Assembly: GCF_002009425.1 (NCBI RefSeq)
Contig: NZ_CP019936.1
Location: 2,467,297-2,531,296, forward strand
Direction of reading: 5' to 3'
Length of the DNA: 64,000 bases
DNA from: Thiosocius teredinicola
GTDB taxonomy: Bacteria; Pseudomonadota; Gammaproteobacteria; Chromatiales; Chromatiaceae
The notes under the pieces are model-generated. The model made no database searches. It worked only from the letters and a program-made list of their open reading frames with translations, and was not told the DNA's origin. Numbering within the stretch: position 1 is the stretch's first letter; every line of letters begins with the position of its first letter. A program made the translations under genes and the position numbers. This document shows positions 17,612-26,412 of the stretch, one piece after another.

Positions 17612-19438
17612 ATGTCTCTTAGCAAGCAACTGTTCACAACACTGGTCGCCGCGCTGTCAGGCAACCGACCCGCCGAAGACATTACCGATCAGTTGTGGCC
17701 GTCGAGCTCCTCTCCTGACTGGCTCGATAGTGCCTACCCCACACTGAGCCTTCTCGACCAGTTGGAACGGGGTGCGTCAATTGCGAGTTCGCTCGAATAC
17801 GGTGCCGACGCGATCATAGTGCGCAGCACGCTGGTTGAGCTATGTGGGTACCTTCAACTGGACCTCAAGCTGCCCTGGATCGCGCCTCGCTGTGCCGCAA
17901 GTCACGACACCGACGACCACCTGGCGGCGTACGCATCGTTGCTGAACGCACAAGGATGGGATTTACTCTACGCCGCCGACGGCGAGGCGCGTTTACTGCT
18001 GATGACCCGACAGCCCGATGCACTGCGAATCGCAAAGCTGTTGACGGCGATCGGCCCTTTGGTATTTTGCTCGGCACTGGCCGACCATCCCAGCGATTTC
18101 GCGAGTCGGTATTACGAGATCATCGACAGGCAGAATCCCGAACCCCGTATTGCCATCGCATCGGCCCTACCCAACAGCGATGATGCCGACGCCGGTTCGC
18201 CATTCGTGCCTTATCGCAAAGGCGATTGCTGGGCAATTTCGGATCGACAAGGGAGATTACTCACACCGCTCACCAGCGACTGGGATATTGTAACTTCGCC
18301 AACCCGGCTTTCCGACGATTGCTGGATTGCCGAGATCCTGTCCGGTGAGCTGCGAGGCTGGATTCAGTGGTCAAACGGAACAGTCGACATCGTTGCCCCG
18401 CAATTCTCGGAAACGGGCATTGTTGATATCGAACTGGCCCGCGACGTCGGGGCAAACATCTATCCCCATCTCCTACCGGTTCGTGAACCCCATGGCCGCC
18501 AATGGGGCTACGCAAACCTGGACGGTTCCCTCGCGATCGATTTCGTCCATCGTGAGGCCGGTGCGTTTGTCGGCGGCTCTTCCACGGTTGCCACCGCTAC
18601 CCGCCGAGGTAGCCTTCGGCGCGGCTTGATCAACGCGTCCGGCGATTGGCTCACCGACGGCAGCTTCAGCCATATCGAATTGCCCACCTGTGGACTTCGC
18701 CAGGTAAGCGCCCATGTTCACGGCACCGGCACACGTTACGGATATCTCGACCAGGCAGGATCGGTCGCCCTCGACCTTCAATACTACGATGCCCAGCCAT
18801 TCAGTCATGAACTGGCACTCGTCACGCAGACTGCCAAACGTACCTCCGGCCAATGTGCGGTCATCGACACAAGCGGCAAACCCATCCTCGCCGAACTCGA
18901 CGACGCCCTCCCTGCACAAGCGACCTTCATTGCGATCAAGGTCGGCGGGAAATGGGGCGTTGTCGATCACCGTGGAAATCCGATGATCAAACCCAAATAC
19001 AGCGGCGCGGTGAATCTCGGTAGCGGCCGGGTCGCCCTCAAACGCGGTGGCTGGCAGGTATTCGCACCCTCAGAATCCGCCGACAAACCGCTATCAGATT
19101 GGAAGTTCGATCATGTAAGCGAGCGAGGCTATGTCGACGAACGCTGCGCAGTAACCGCCGGCGATGTCTTTCACATCGATATGCAAGCAAATCCGCGAAC
19201 CCCGGTAGGCATTTCGGACGTACTCGAAAACTATTCTGCCGAACGTTGTCGCATCATGCGATACGCGGACGGTCTCAGCGGTTATATAGATCCTGAAGGC
19301 AATACCGTTATCGATCGTAAATATCAAAGCGGTAGCGACTTCTCCGCCGACTGCCGACTCGCCATCGTCTATCAATGCAGAGAGCCGCGGTCTGGCGGGT
19401 TCATCGATCGTTCCGGTAACGAGTTCTGGGAGGATTAG
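17612..19438 (+). CDS. WG-repeat-containing protein
   Basis: 608 residues. The C-terminal two thirds contain repeated units of the form G-x-[WYF]-G-[YV]-[VIL]-[DN]-x-x-G-[NS], for example GRQWGYANLDGSLAI, GTRYGYLDQAGSVAL, GGKWGVVDHRGNPMI and LSGYIDPEGNTVI. These WG (KWG) repeats form a beta-rich array used in binding. The first 200 residues are a separate unrecognised domain without a signal peptide. The gene lies in the accessory islet with no operon partner closer than 66 bp. WG-repeat proteins are often variable accessory or immunity-type proteins; its role here is unknown. Confidence 0.75.
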   Translation: MSLSKQLFTTLVAALSGNRPAEDITDQLWPSSSSPDWLDSAYPTLSLLDQLERGASIASSLEYGADAIIVRSTLVELCGYLQLDLKLPWIAPRCAASHDTDDHLAAYASLLNAQGWDLLYAADGEARLLLMTRQPDALRIAKLLTAIGPLVFCSALADHPSDFASRYYEIIDRQNPEPRIAIASALPNSDDADAGSPFVPYRKGDCWAISDRQGRLLTPLTSDWDIVTSPTRLSDDCWIAEILSGELRGWIQWSNGTVDIVAPQFSETGIVDIELARDVGANIYPHLLPVREPHGRQWGYANLDGSLAIDFVHREAGAFVGGSSTVATATRRGSLRRGLINASGDWLTDGSFSHIELPTCGLRQVSAHVHGTGTRYGYLDQAGSVALDLQYYDAQPFSHELALVTQTAKRTSGQCAVIDTSGKPILAELDDALPAQATFIAIKVGGKWGVVDHRGNPMIKPKYSGAVNLGSGRVALKRGGWQVFAPSESADKPLSDWKFDHVSERGYVDERCAVTAGDVFHIDMQANPRTPVGISDVLENYSAERCRIMRYADGLSGYIDPEGNTVIDRKYQSGSDFSADCRLAIVYQCREPRSGGFIDRSGNEFWED

Positions 19439-19505
19439 ACAGCGCAGGTTCCATTGCTGTCGAGCAGCGAATTGAGAGGCTCGATCCAACAATTGTGATT
19501 CGTGC

Positions 19506-19550
19506 ACTATGTCATCAAACATAGTCATCGAGGTAGCACTGTTACAGTGC
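19506..19550. repeat. Two short inverted repeats after the WG-repeat gene
   Basis: Stem 19506-19511/19520-19525 (6 bp) is followed by stem 19536-19541/19545-19550 (6 bp, 3-nt loop). A T-run occurs only at about 19571-19576. They may form a weak terminator or messenger end structure. Confidence 0.35.
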
Positions 19551-19633
19551 CCGATGGCTCGGCCCCCCGTTTTTTACACACTTTACCCAAGGGCTGGGAG
19601 TAGGACCGGCGCAATGTCATACTGAGAAATATT

Positions 19634-20347
19634 ATGATCTATCAAAAGATACTGCTGGTCACAACGCTTTGGGCTTTGTCTTTAACGTCGCACTCGGAAC
19701 AGATAAACGCGGATTCTGTTGAACGCAAGAACGCTACTGAATCATTTCTTACGCAAAGAAACATTCCGGTGAATCCTCACCTCCCTTACGTGGAATCCAT
19801 TCGGAATGCGAAGCTACAAAACGCAGAGGATGTCGCGAAGCGCGTAATCGTGCTGTATCACGTCGCCTCCGTCGGATTTGGCATCGAACCAGAGGTGGCC
19901 ATTGAGTTCCTGGAGAAAAACAACCTATGGGACTCGGCGAGTCCGGAAGAGCGCGCATTTCTCGAAACAAGCAACCCGACCAAACAGCAGCTGGTCAATG
20001 CCACATGGCGGGTAGAATCGATATGGGTACTACTTTGGGCTTTAGGGGACGTCGACGATCTCGATTTTCCTACCCGCCAAATTAGCGCCGACGAAATACA
20101 TAGACGAATTCCGAGCGCCGCAGACACTGCTCGGTTCATTGCTGAGTCAAAACTGCGCAGCGCCGAACAGATCCTTGATGCAACAGATATGATCTATCGG
20201 ATTCATTGGGCGGTGCGCGACGCACAGTTGAAAGGTCAAGAGACCCCTGGCGGCGTTGATGCAGGAGTCGTCCTTGAACGCCACTATTCTCTGAATTGGT
20301 TAACGTTGTATGCCGAAGAATGGGACGATGTTACGACAGACACGTAA
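19634..20347 (+). CDS. Exported DUF4272-family protein
   Basis: 237 residues with a Sec signal peptide (IYQKILLVTTLWALSLTSHS). The mature part matches what I know of DUF4272: RKNATESFLTQRNIPVNPHLP, then EDVAKRVIVLYHVASVGFG, WRVESIWVLLWALGDVDDLD, ILDATDMIYRIHWAVRDAQ and ERHYSLNWLTLYAEEWDDV near the end. Most DUF4272 proteins I know lack a signal peptide, so export is notable. Molecular function is unknown. It sits alone within the islet. Confidence 0.75.
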   Translation: MIYQKILLVTTLWALSLTSHSEQINADSVERKNATESFLTQRNIPVNPHLPYVESIRNAKLQNAEDVAKRVIVLYHVASVGFGIEPEVAIEFLEKNNLWDSASPEERAFLETSNPTKQQLVNATWRVESIWVLLWALGDVDDLDFPTRQISADEIHRRIPSAADTARFIAESKLRSAEQILDATDMIYRIHWAVRDAQLKGQETPGGVDAGVVLERHYSLNWLTLYAEEWDDVTTDT

Positions 20348-20800
20348 CAAGACACTCAAGCGATTGAATCGAGTATGTCATCACCTGCGTCGTTGTGCTT
20401 ATCCCTGTTCTAAACGAGTTCTGCCACCACAATACTCGATAGCTTTAGTTCAATATAACCAACGCCGCGCCCCGCGGCTCATGCATGGAAGAGATGAGGA
20501 GATTGATCATGAAAGCAGCACTTGCAGGTTCGAGGCCGCAAGTCATGACAGCGGGCAAGGGCTACGGCGCTGGCATTCGGTGCATGTGCCAACATAGATG
20601 AGCATTGGATTGCGTGCCCGCACCTGAGGGGCATCCGGTTGAGATCCAACTAGCCCTTTTTAGGGTGTGCCACACCAGGTGATGGACGTTGGGCTTGTAC
20701 GATCTTCCTGCCCTGAGCGGGAGACCAATCGGCCCTTGGCATACAAATATGTTGCAACAAGCGCAAAGACTCGCGTGAAACTGAACATTGCTGGAACCAA
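20348..20800. other. 453-bp stretch without a convincing gene
   Basis: A 30-codon frame begins at 20510 behind a good ribosome site (gatgaggagattgatc) but stops at once and may be the remnant of a lost gene. Other open frames here overlap neighbours and have implausible composition. No inverted repeat or RNA was recognised. Confidence 0.35.
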
Positions 20801-21313
20801 ATGACGACACCCTGCAAAATCATATTTCTTGGCGACGATGCTCGGATCGAGCTTTTGAGCGATGCGAATGCAGAACAGATCATGACAGAAGTAACGGTTG
20901 TCACTCCAAGCGCTAATGCCGAGGCATCCGAAATCTCCAAGCTAGCGATGGATGCCGATCACGGCGTTGTTGTGATCAATGCATCCGTGGATATTGCGCC
21001 TAGCATTCGGGAGCATGTGTTTCTCGCTCGACAGGCGGATGTCCCCAGCCTTTCAATCATGTTCACAAAGCTGTCTTGGTTGGAGGGTGTGAACGATGCC
21101 GATGCCTTTGTGGAACTCGCCGAACTGGAAGTTCGCGAAATTTTCAATGAGTACGGAATGAATGGAGAGGACGCTCTGGTATTTCATGATGCCAACATCC
21201 GCTCGTTTCCGAAGATGTACTCTAATGGCATCGGGCTTGAAGCGGCGCTTTCGAAAATTTCCAGTGTACTCAAACAACGTCCTGGCAGCGGTGGTGATCA
21301 CGCAGAGGTCTAA
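20801..21313 (+). CDS. EF-Tu G-domain-like protein lacking the P-loop
   Basis: 170 residues. The middle resembles part of the EF-Tu GTPase domain: DADHGVVVINASVDIAPSIREHVFLARQADVPS parallels the DGAILVV..REHILLARQVGVP region, and VELAELEVREIFNEYGMNGE parallels LVEMEVRELLSEYDFPGD. The GxxxxGK P-loop, the DxxG and the NKxD motifs are absent or altered (FTKLSWLEG replaces the NKxD region), so GTP binding is unlikely. It could be an EF-Tu mimic or decoy in a conflict system. Start is ATG at 20801 with a weak TGGAA site. Confidence 0.6.
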   Translation: MTTPCKIIFLGDDARIELLSDANAEQIMTEVTVVTPSANAEASEISKLAMDADHGVVVINASVDIAPSIREHVFLARQADVPSLSIMFTKLSWLEGVNDADAFVELAELEVREIFNEYGMNGEDALVFHDANIRSFPKMYSNGIGLEAALSKISSVLKQRPGSGGDHAEV

Positions 21314-21437
21314 GGTGTATTGGGGTTGCTCCGTTGTGTCGAAACTCGGGAGTGGGCTATGGTTTCCGTTTGGCCTCGAAAAGTCGCGACGGATGCAGAA
21401 TTCGAAGCGATTGGGCTTCGGTCAATAGGATTGCAAT

Positions 21438-21695
21438 TTGATAGAGAAGCTCATCATCCTCGCCGTCTTCTTCCTGCTGGCGGTTGCATTCACGTTCAAG
21501 CACCCTTGGATCGATCGGATAGAGCGCATGACGCAACGAAGCTTGTACTGGTTCCAGTTCGGCCCCAAACCCGCGCGCCGCTTATCCATATCGAAAGGTG
21601 TACTACGAGCGGCAGGTTATGTGATGTGGCTGATATTCGTCTTGACACTGCTAGCGTTCGTCAACGGCAGTCCACTGGGTGCCGACAGAACCTAG
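21438..21695 (+). CDS. Small two-helix membrane protein
   Basis: 85 residues starting at TTG 21438, seven bases after an AGGA ribosome site (21427-21430). Two membrane helices (about 3-22 and 58-78) flank a basic loop (RIERMTQRSLYWFQFGPKPAR). No family recognised. It ends seven bases before the convergent sdhE gene and marks the right end of the islet. Confidence 0.55.
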   Translation: MIEKLIILAVFFLLAVAFTFKHPWIDRIERMTQRSLYWFQFGPKPARRLSISKGVLRAAGYVMWLIFVLTLLAFVNGSPLGADRT

Positions 21696-21702
21696 TCAGA
21701 AC

Positions 21703-21948
21703 TCAGATGCCTCTGATCTTGGCGATCAGCGGTTGATACGCCGCATTCGGATGCGGCTCACCATTGAGCAACCAAACCTGGAGTTCCGGATCTTGTGCGG
21801 TCAGCAACGTATGAAACAGCGCCTGTTCGGCCTGGTCCGCCTGCTCGTAGTGGTCGTCCAGATAACGTTCGAGCACGAAGTCCAGTTCGAGCATGCCACG
21901 GCGGCATTGCCAGCGAAGTGAATCCAAGGTGGGTTTGGTATCTGTCAT
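21703..21948 (-). CDS. sdhE: Succinate dehydrogenase flavinylation factor SdhE
   Basis: 81 residues, the usual size. The family motif appears as WQCRRGMLELDFVLERYLDD, containing the RGxxE segment needed to help attach FAD covalently to SdhA. It lies five bases after the sulfotransferase gene at the end of the sdh operon, so its translation is probably coupled to that gene. Confidence 0.9.
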   Translation of the reverse strand: MTDTKPTLDSLRWQCRRGMLELDFVLERYLDDHYEQADQAEQALFHTLLTAQDPELQVWLLNGEPHPNAAYQPLIAKIRGI

Positions 21949-21953
21949 GGCAA

Positions 21954-22928
21954 TCAGAATTGAAACTGTGAACCGGGTGCGGTGTCGGCGGTGATGGCCT
22001 GGATGCGCGCCACCTGCTCGTCGGTCAGCTCACTGCGCCAGCGGTTGGCGGCTTTGAGCGGATCGCGGAAGAGGTCGAAATAGCTGCCGTCACCAGCCGA
22101 TTCCGAAGTGCTCTTCTGCAGAAAGGCCTCGACCTCTTCCGATACCTCGATCTGCGCATGCGCATACATCTTGCGCAAAGCCGCCGCGGGATCGGCGCAC
22201 ATCTCGTCGTAGTTGACCAGCAGGCAGTTTTCCAGGCCTTCGGTGTCGGCGATCATCTTCTCGTTGAACAGCACCCACCACCAGCTCAGGCGTTCGACCT
22301 GGTCCGCCGATTCGAAGAATTCAAGCGTCAGGCCGCGCTGCTGCGCGCCGGGCATTGTGGCCAAGGCACCGATCGGCACATTGCCCGGCATTTTGCCAAG
22401 CGACTTGCCGCGCAGCTCCGAGCCGACCACCCCGGCCGGATGGCGCATGACCATCACGAAGCGCACATCCGGTCTGGCACGAGCGTACAAACCTGCCCTG
22501 CCCCCGGCGATCACCGATTTGCAGACCTGATGGATGCGCCCGGCATCGGTCGTGTTGATCATGTCCGGGATGTGAATGCGGCGCGCGAATTGACGTGTGG
22601 CAGAGAACTGCTCAATGCCGCGGGCCGCGAGAAACCACCCACGGTGTACGAACTCGCCGATGCCGTTGCGAAACGCCTTCGGAAAGCTGACCTTGCCGGC
22701 ATTGGTCTTTACCGTCGACACGCTGAACAGCCGATCGACATACGCGCCGGCGGCCTCCATGTACTGATCGTAGTCGGCCTGGTTGATGATACTGGGGATA
22801 CGCGTTTCCGGTATCGCGCTATCCGGCTCATGCCGGTACAACACCCACGGATTGGCATCGAACAGCTTTGCCACCCAGGTCGTACCGGACCTGGGCGACC
22901 CAATGATAAAGGTACGGGGATACATCAT
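21954..22928 (-). CDS. Sulfotransferase family protein
   Basis: 324 residues. The N-terminal GSPRSGTTWVAKLF is the 5'-phosphosulfate-binding P-loop for PAPS, and VMRHPAGVVGSELRGKSLG fits the 3'-phosphate-binding region. It transfers sulfate from PAPS to an unknown acceptor, perhaps a carbohydrate or lipid. It is placed between sdhB and sdhE and would be transcribed with them. No functional link to succinate oxidation is known, so insertion into the operon is likely. Two start ATGs occur in tandem (22928, 22925). Confidence 0.83.
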   Translation of the reverse strand: MMYPRTFIIGSPRSGTTWVAKLFDANPWVLYRHEPDSAIPETRIPSIINQADYDQYMEAAGAYVDRLFSVSTVKTNAGKVSFPKAFRNGIGEFVHRGWFLAARGIEQFSATRQFARRIHIPDMINTTDAGRIHQVCKSVIAGGRAGLYARARPDVRFVMVMRHPAGVVGSELRGKSLGKMPGNVPIGALATMPGAQQRGLTLEFFESADQVERLSWWWVLFNEKMIADTEGLENCLLVNYDEMCADPAAALRKMYAHAQIEVSEEVEAFLQKSTSESAGDGSYFDLFRDPLKAANRWRSELTDEQVARIQAITADTAPGSQFQF

Positions 22929-23017
22929 CCGCGAAGGATAACGTGTCGCCGAATCCCGGCATAGATCGAACTGCGATCTGGAGGCCGGAGATTCGGCGTT
23001 AGGTCACGGTCGGCCGA

Positions 23018-23710
23018 TCAAACGGCGTTCTTCAGCATCAAATTCTTGATGTGACCGATCGCCTTAGTCGGGTTCAGGCCCTTCGGACAGGCCTCGACGC
23101 AGTTCATGATGGTGTGACAGCGGAACAGCTTGTACGGGCCTTCCAGTTCATCGAGGCGTTCGTCGGTCGCCTGATCACGGGTATCCGCCAGGAAGCGCCA
23201 GGCGGTCAGCAGGGCCTGCGGGCCATGGAACTTCTCCGGGTTCCACCAGAACGACGGACACGAGGTCGAGCAGCAACCGCACAGGATGCACTCGTACAGG
23301 CCATCGAGCTTGTCGCGGTCTTCCGGCGATTGCAGGATCTCCTGCTCCGGCATCGGCTCTTCGCGCACCAGCCACGGCTTGACCGCCTTGTACTGCTGGT
23401 AGAACTGGGTCATGTCGACCACCAGGTCGCGGATGATCGGACGACCCGGGAACGGACGGATCTCAACCGGCTCTTTGAGCTCGGAAACCGGCGTGATACA
23501 GGCCAGCTTGTTGGTGCCGTTGACGTTGACGCCATCGGAACCGCACACACCCTCGCCGCAGGAATGACGGAAGGCGAACGACTCGTCCAGCTTTTTGATT
23601 TCAAGCAGGGCGTCGCGCAGCATCATGCCGCGGGTCACGTCGACATCGAACTCCTGCATGTAGGGCGCGCTGTCGTTGTCGGGGTTAAATCGGGATACCA
23701 CAAATTTCAT
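23018..23710 (-). CDS. sdhB: Succinate dehydrogenase iron-sulfur subunit
   Basis: 230 residues. All three cluster motifs are visible: HSCGEGVCGSDG with a further Cys (LAC) for [2Fe-2S], CILCGCCSTSCP for [4Fe-4S], and CHTIMNCVEACPKGLNP for [3Fe-4S]. It relays electrons from SdhA to the membrane anchor. It starts 13 bases after sdhA. Confidence 0.96.
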   Translation of the reverse strand: MKFVVSRFNPDNDSAPYMQEFDVDVTRGMMLRDALLEIKKLDESFAFRHSCGEGVCGSDGVNVNGTNKLACITPVSELKEPVEIRPFPGRPIIRDLVVDMTQFYQQYKAVKPWLVREEPMPEQEILQSPEDRDKLDGLYECILCGCCSTSCPSFWWNPEKFHGPQALLTAWRFLADTRDQATDERLDELEGPYKLFRCHTIMNCVEACPKGLNPTKAIGHIKNLMLKNAV

Positions 23711-23723
23711 TGCGCACGCCTCC

Positions 23724-25484
23724 TCAGTACACGCGTTCTTTCGGCGGGAAGGTTTCGACGGTCAACGGCTTGGTCCGCACCGGCTTGTAGTCCATGCGAT
23801 CGTCTTCGCGGAAATACAGGCTGTGCTTCATCCAGTTGGCGTCGTCACGGTCCGGATAGTCGGGACGCGAATGCGCGCCGCGGCTCTCCTTGCGCATCAA
23901 TGCCGAGTACGCAATGGCGATACCGGAGTCGAACAGGTTTTCAAGTTCCAGGGCCTCGACACGCGCGGTGTTGAAGACCTTCGATTGGTCGTGCAGGCGT
24001 ACGTCGGGCAGCTTGTCGCGCAGCGCTTTGAGCTTCTCGACGCCCTCGGCCATGATCTCTTCGGTACGGAACACGCCGGCGTGGTCTTCCATCGTCTTGC
24101 GGAACTCGTCGCGCAGCTCGCGTACCGAAATGCCGTCGCCGGTCTGATCCCAACGCGTCAGGCGGGCCATCGCGGCTTCGACGCTCGATTCGTTCATCGG
24201 GCGATGGTTCTTGTTCTCTTTGAGGTTCTCGATCACATCGAGGCCCGCGGCACGGCCGAACACCAGGATGTCGAGCAAGGAGTTGCCGCCCAGGCGGTTG
24301 GCGCCGTGCACCGACACGCAGGCACATTCGCCCGCGGCGTACAGGCCCGGCACGACCTCTTCACCGGTGCCCTGCGGCACGATGACGCGGCCATACGGGT
24401 CGGTCGGGATACCTCCCATCACGTAGTGCGCCGTCGGGAATACCGGCAGCGGTTCGTATGCGGCATCGACGCCGGCGAAGATCTTGCCACTCTCACGGAT
24501 GCCCGGCAGACGCTTGCTGACGATGTCTTCGCCCAGGTGATCGACCTTGAGCAGCACATGATCGCCGTTCGGCCCGCAGCCACGACCTTCCTTCACCTCG
24601 GTCACGATCGAACGCGACACCACGTCGCGGCTGGCGAGGTCTTTGGCGTTCGGCGCATAACGCTCCATGAAGCGCTCGCCGTCTTTGTTGACCAGGTAAC
24701 CACCTTCGCCGCGCACACCTTCGGTGATCAGCATGCCGCGGCCGGCGATGCCGGTCGGGTGGAACTGGAAGAACTCCATGTCCATCAGCGGGATGCCGGC
24801 GCGCAGCGCCATCGCCATACCGTCGCCGGTATTGATGTGGGCGTTCGACGTGGTGCGGTACACCTGGCCGCAGCCGCCGGTCGCCAGCACGGTCGACTTG
24901 GCCTCGATCAGCAGCGGTTCGCCGGTTTCGATCTCCATGATCAGGGCACCGAGGATCGCGCCTTCGTCGTCCTTGATCAGGTCGATCGCGAAATATTCAT
25001 CGAAGAAGTGCGTACGCGCGCGCACGTTCTGCTGATACAGCGCATGCAGGATCGCATGCCCGGTACGGTCGGCCGCGGCACAGGTACGTGCGGCCTGGGC
25101 GCCACCGAAGTTCTGGCTCTGGCCGCCGAAGGCGCGCTGGTAGATCTTGCCGTTGTCCAGGCGCGAGAACGGCACGCCGTTGTGCTCGAGCTCATAAACG
25201 GTCGGGATCGCCTCGCGGCACATGAACTCGATGGCATCCTGGTCGCCCAGGTAGTCGGAACCCTTTACGGTGTCGAACATGTGCCAGTGCCAGTTGTCCG
25301 GCAGCACGTTGGCCAGCGCGGCGTTCACACCGCCCTGCGCAGCCACCGTGTGCGAGCGCGTCGGGAAAACCTTCGACACCACCGCCACGCGGGCGTCGGT
25401 GTTGGCCAGCTGGATGGCCGCGTTCAGACCGGCGCCGCCGGCACCGATGATCAAAGCATCAAATCGTCTTTTGTTTAAAGCCAT
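23724..25484 (-). CDS. sdhA: Succinate dehydrogenase flavoprotein subunit
   Basis: 586 residues, the normal size. The FAD-binding GAGGAGLNAA and the SHTVAAQGGVNAAL segment, whose His carries covalent FAD, are present, together with HPTGIAGRGMLITEGVRGEGG and the active-site arginine region RLGGNSLLDILVFGR. It oxidises succinate to fumarate in the TCA cycle. The long open frame on the opposite strand is an antisense shadow. Confidence 0.97.
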   Translation of the reverse strand: MALNKRRFDALIIGAGGAGLNAAIQLANTDARVAVVSKVFPTRSHTVAAQGGVNAALANVLPDNWHWHMFDTVKGSDYLGDQDAIEFMCREAIPTVYELEHNGVPFSRLDNGKIYQRAFGGQSQNFGGAQAARTCAAADRTGHAILHALYQQNVRARTHFFDEYFAIDLIKDDEGAILGALIMEIETGEPLLIEAKSTVLATGGCGQVYRTTSNAHINTGDGMAMALRAGIPLMDMEFFQFHPTGIAGRGMLITEGVRGEGGYLVNKDGERFMERYAPNAKDLASRDVVSRSIVTEVKEGRGCGPNGDHVLLKVDHLGEDIVSKRLPGIRESGKIFAGVDAAYEPLPVFPTAHYVMGGIPTDPYGRVIVPQGTGEEVVPGLYAAGECACVSVHGANRLGGNSLLDILVFGRAAGLDVIENLKENKNHRPMNESSVEAAMARLTRWDQTGDGISVRELRDEFRKTMEDHAGVFRTEEIMAEGVEKLKALRDKLPDVRLHDQSKVFNTARVEALELENLFDSGIAIAYSALMRKESRGAHSRPDYPDRDDANWMKHSLYFREDDRMDYKPVRTKPLTVETFPPKERVY

Positions 25485-25512
25485 TATGTAATCTTCTCTG
25501 TCGGTGCCGGTG

Positions 25513-25854
25513 TCAGGCCAGGCGAACGAGGATCAGTGCCTGCGCGGCCCACAGCCCCATGGCAACCAGAAACAAGGCAACTGCGCCGAGCAGACCGGCG
25601 CGAATCGCGATGGGATGGACATAGTCGATGAGCACGTCGCGGATGCCGATCCAGGCGTGCATCAACACGCTCACCACGAACAGCAAGGTGGCGATGCTGA
25701 CGAACGGGCCGCCCATCCAGGCCTTCCATTCGAAGTAGCTGGCCGGTGCCGAAAACAGGAACATCAGCAGCAGATAGAGTGCGAACAAACCAATGTAGAT
25801 AGCGGTCAGGCGCTGGATCGCCCAGGCCTTCAACCCCGATGCCTTGCGACTCAC
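25513..25854 (-). CDS. sdhD: Succinate dehydrogenase membrane anchor, SdhD
   Basis: 113 residues with three membrane helices. The segment VLMHAWIGIRDVLIDYVHP carries the conserved His/Asp/Tyr residues near heme and quinone. It starts with GTG overlapping the sdhC stop, which indicates coupled synthesis of the two anchors. Confidence 0.9.
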   Translation of the reverse strand: MSRKASGLKAWAIQRLTAIYIGLFALYLLLMFLFSAPASYFEWKAWMGGPFVSIATLLFVVSVLMHAWIGIRDVLIDYVHPIAIRAGLLGAVALFLVAMGLWAAQALILVRLA

Positions 25855-26231
25855 AGCACACCTCCGGTCAGGATCAGGCCGAGGATCGGACCGGCGATCA
25901 CCACCGCCAGCGCCGTCTGGCGTGCCTTCTCTTTATCGACGCCCATGTCGACGTCGATCAGCAGGTATCGAATACCGGCCAGCAGGTGGTGCATCAGCGA
26001 CCACATCAACAGGAAAACGAAGATCGTCCCGATGAAGCCGTGCACGGATTCATTGGCCGCATCGAAACCGGCGCGGCCGGACAGCGACAGATCCAGCAGG
26101 TAGATCAGGTACGGCAGCACCAGGAACATGAAGACCCCGGTGGCACGATGGATGATGGACATAATGCCGCCGATCGGCAGCTTTATCTTGGTGAGATTCA
26201 GGTGAACGGGACGTCGTGTTGTCGTAGTCAT
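25851..26231 (-). CDS. sdhC: Succinate dehydrogenase cytochrome b556 subunit, SdhC
   Basis: 126 residues with three helices. SIIHRATGVFMF contains the conserved Ser/Arg of the quinone site and LMWSLMHHLLAGIRYL the heme ligand His. It is the first gene of the sdhCDAB operon; the 181-bp upstream region holds its promoter but no box is clear enough to mark. Confidence 0.92.
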   Translation of the reverse strand: MTTTTRRPVHLNLTKIKLPIGGIMSIIHRATGVFMFLVLPYLIYLLDLSLSGRAGFDAANESVHGFIGTIFVFLLMWSLMHHLLAGIRYLLIDVDMGVDKEKARQTALAVVIAGPILGLILTGGVL

Positions 26232-26347
26232 CTGTCTATATTGTTGGTATGGCCTGATAAAGTAATAGCGTATTTATTTGAGTTGACGGCAGAAATCAAT
26301 AACTCAACCGGACGGCCGTCCAAGTCAATCTGCTGCGCCGCAACAAA

Positions 26348-26368
26348 AACGTCGTATTTCCCGACGTT
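26348..26368 (-). terminator. Rho-independent terminator of recJ-darP
   Basis: A 7-bp stem (26348-26354 with 26362-26368) and 7-nt loop lie 45 bp past the darP stop. Read on the minus strand the stem ends in a T-run (complement of 26345-26349). Confidence 0.65.
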
Positions 26369-26412
26369 TACGCCCTCTCCCCCGGACGGGTTTCGCCTAA
26401 CTATTTATTTTT

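Noticed and set aside
20510-20602. 30-codon frame with a good ribosome site
   Set aside because: Too short and without features; may be a remnant, so it is noted only in the gap description.
22158-22964. 268-codon plus-strand frame over the sulfotransferase
   Set aside because: Antisense shadow; the opposite strand has clear PAPS-binding motifs.
23676-25478. 600-codon open frame on the plus strand across sdhA
   Set aside because: It is antisense to sdhA, whose motifs are complete; long antisense frames are common in GC-rich genes.
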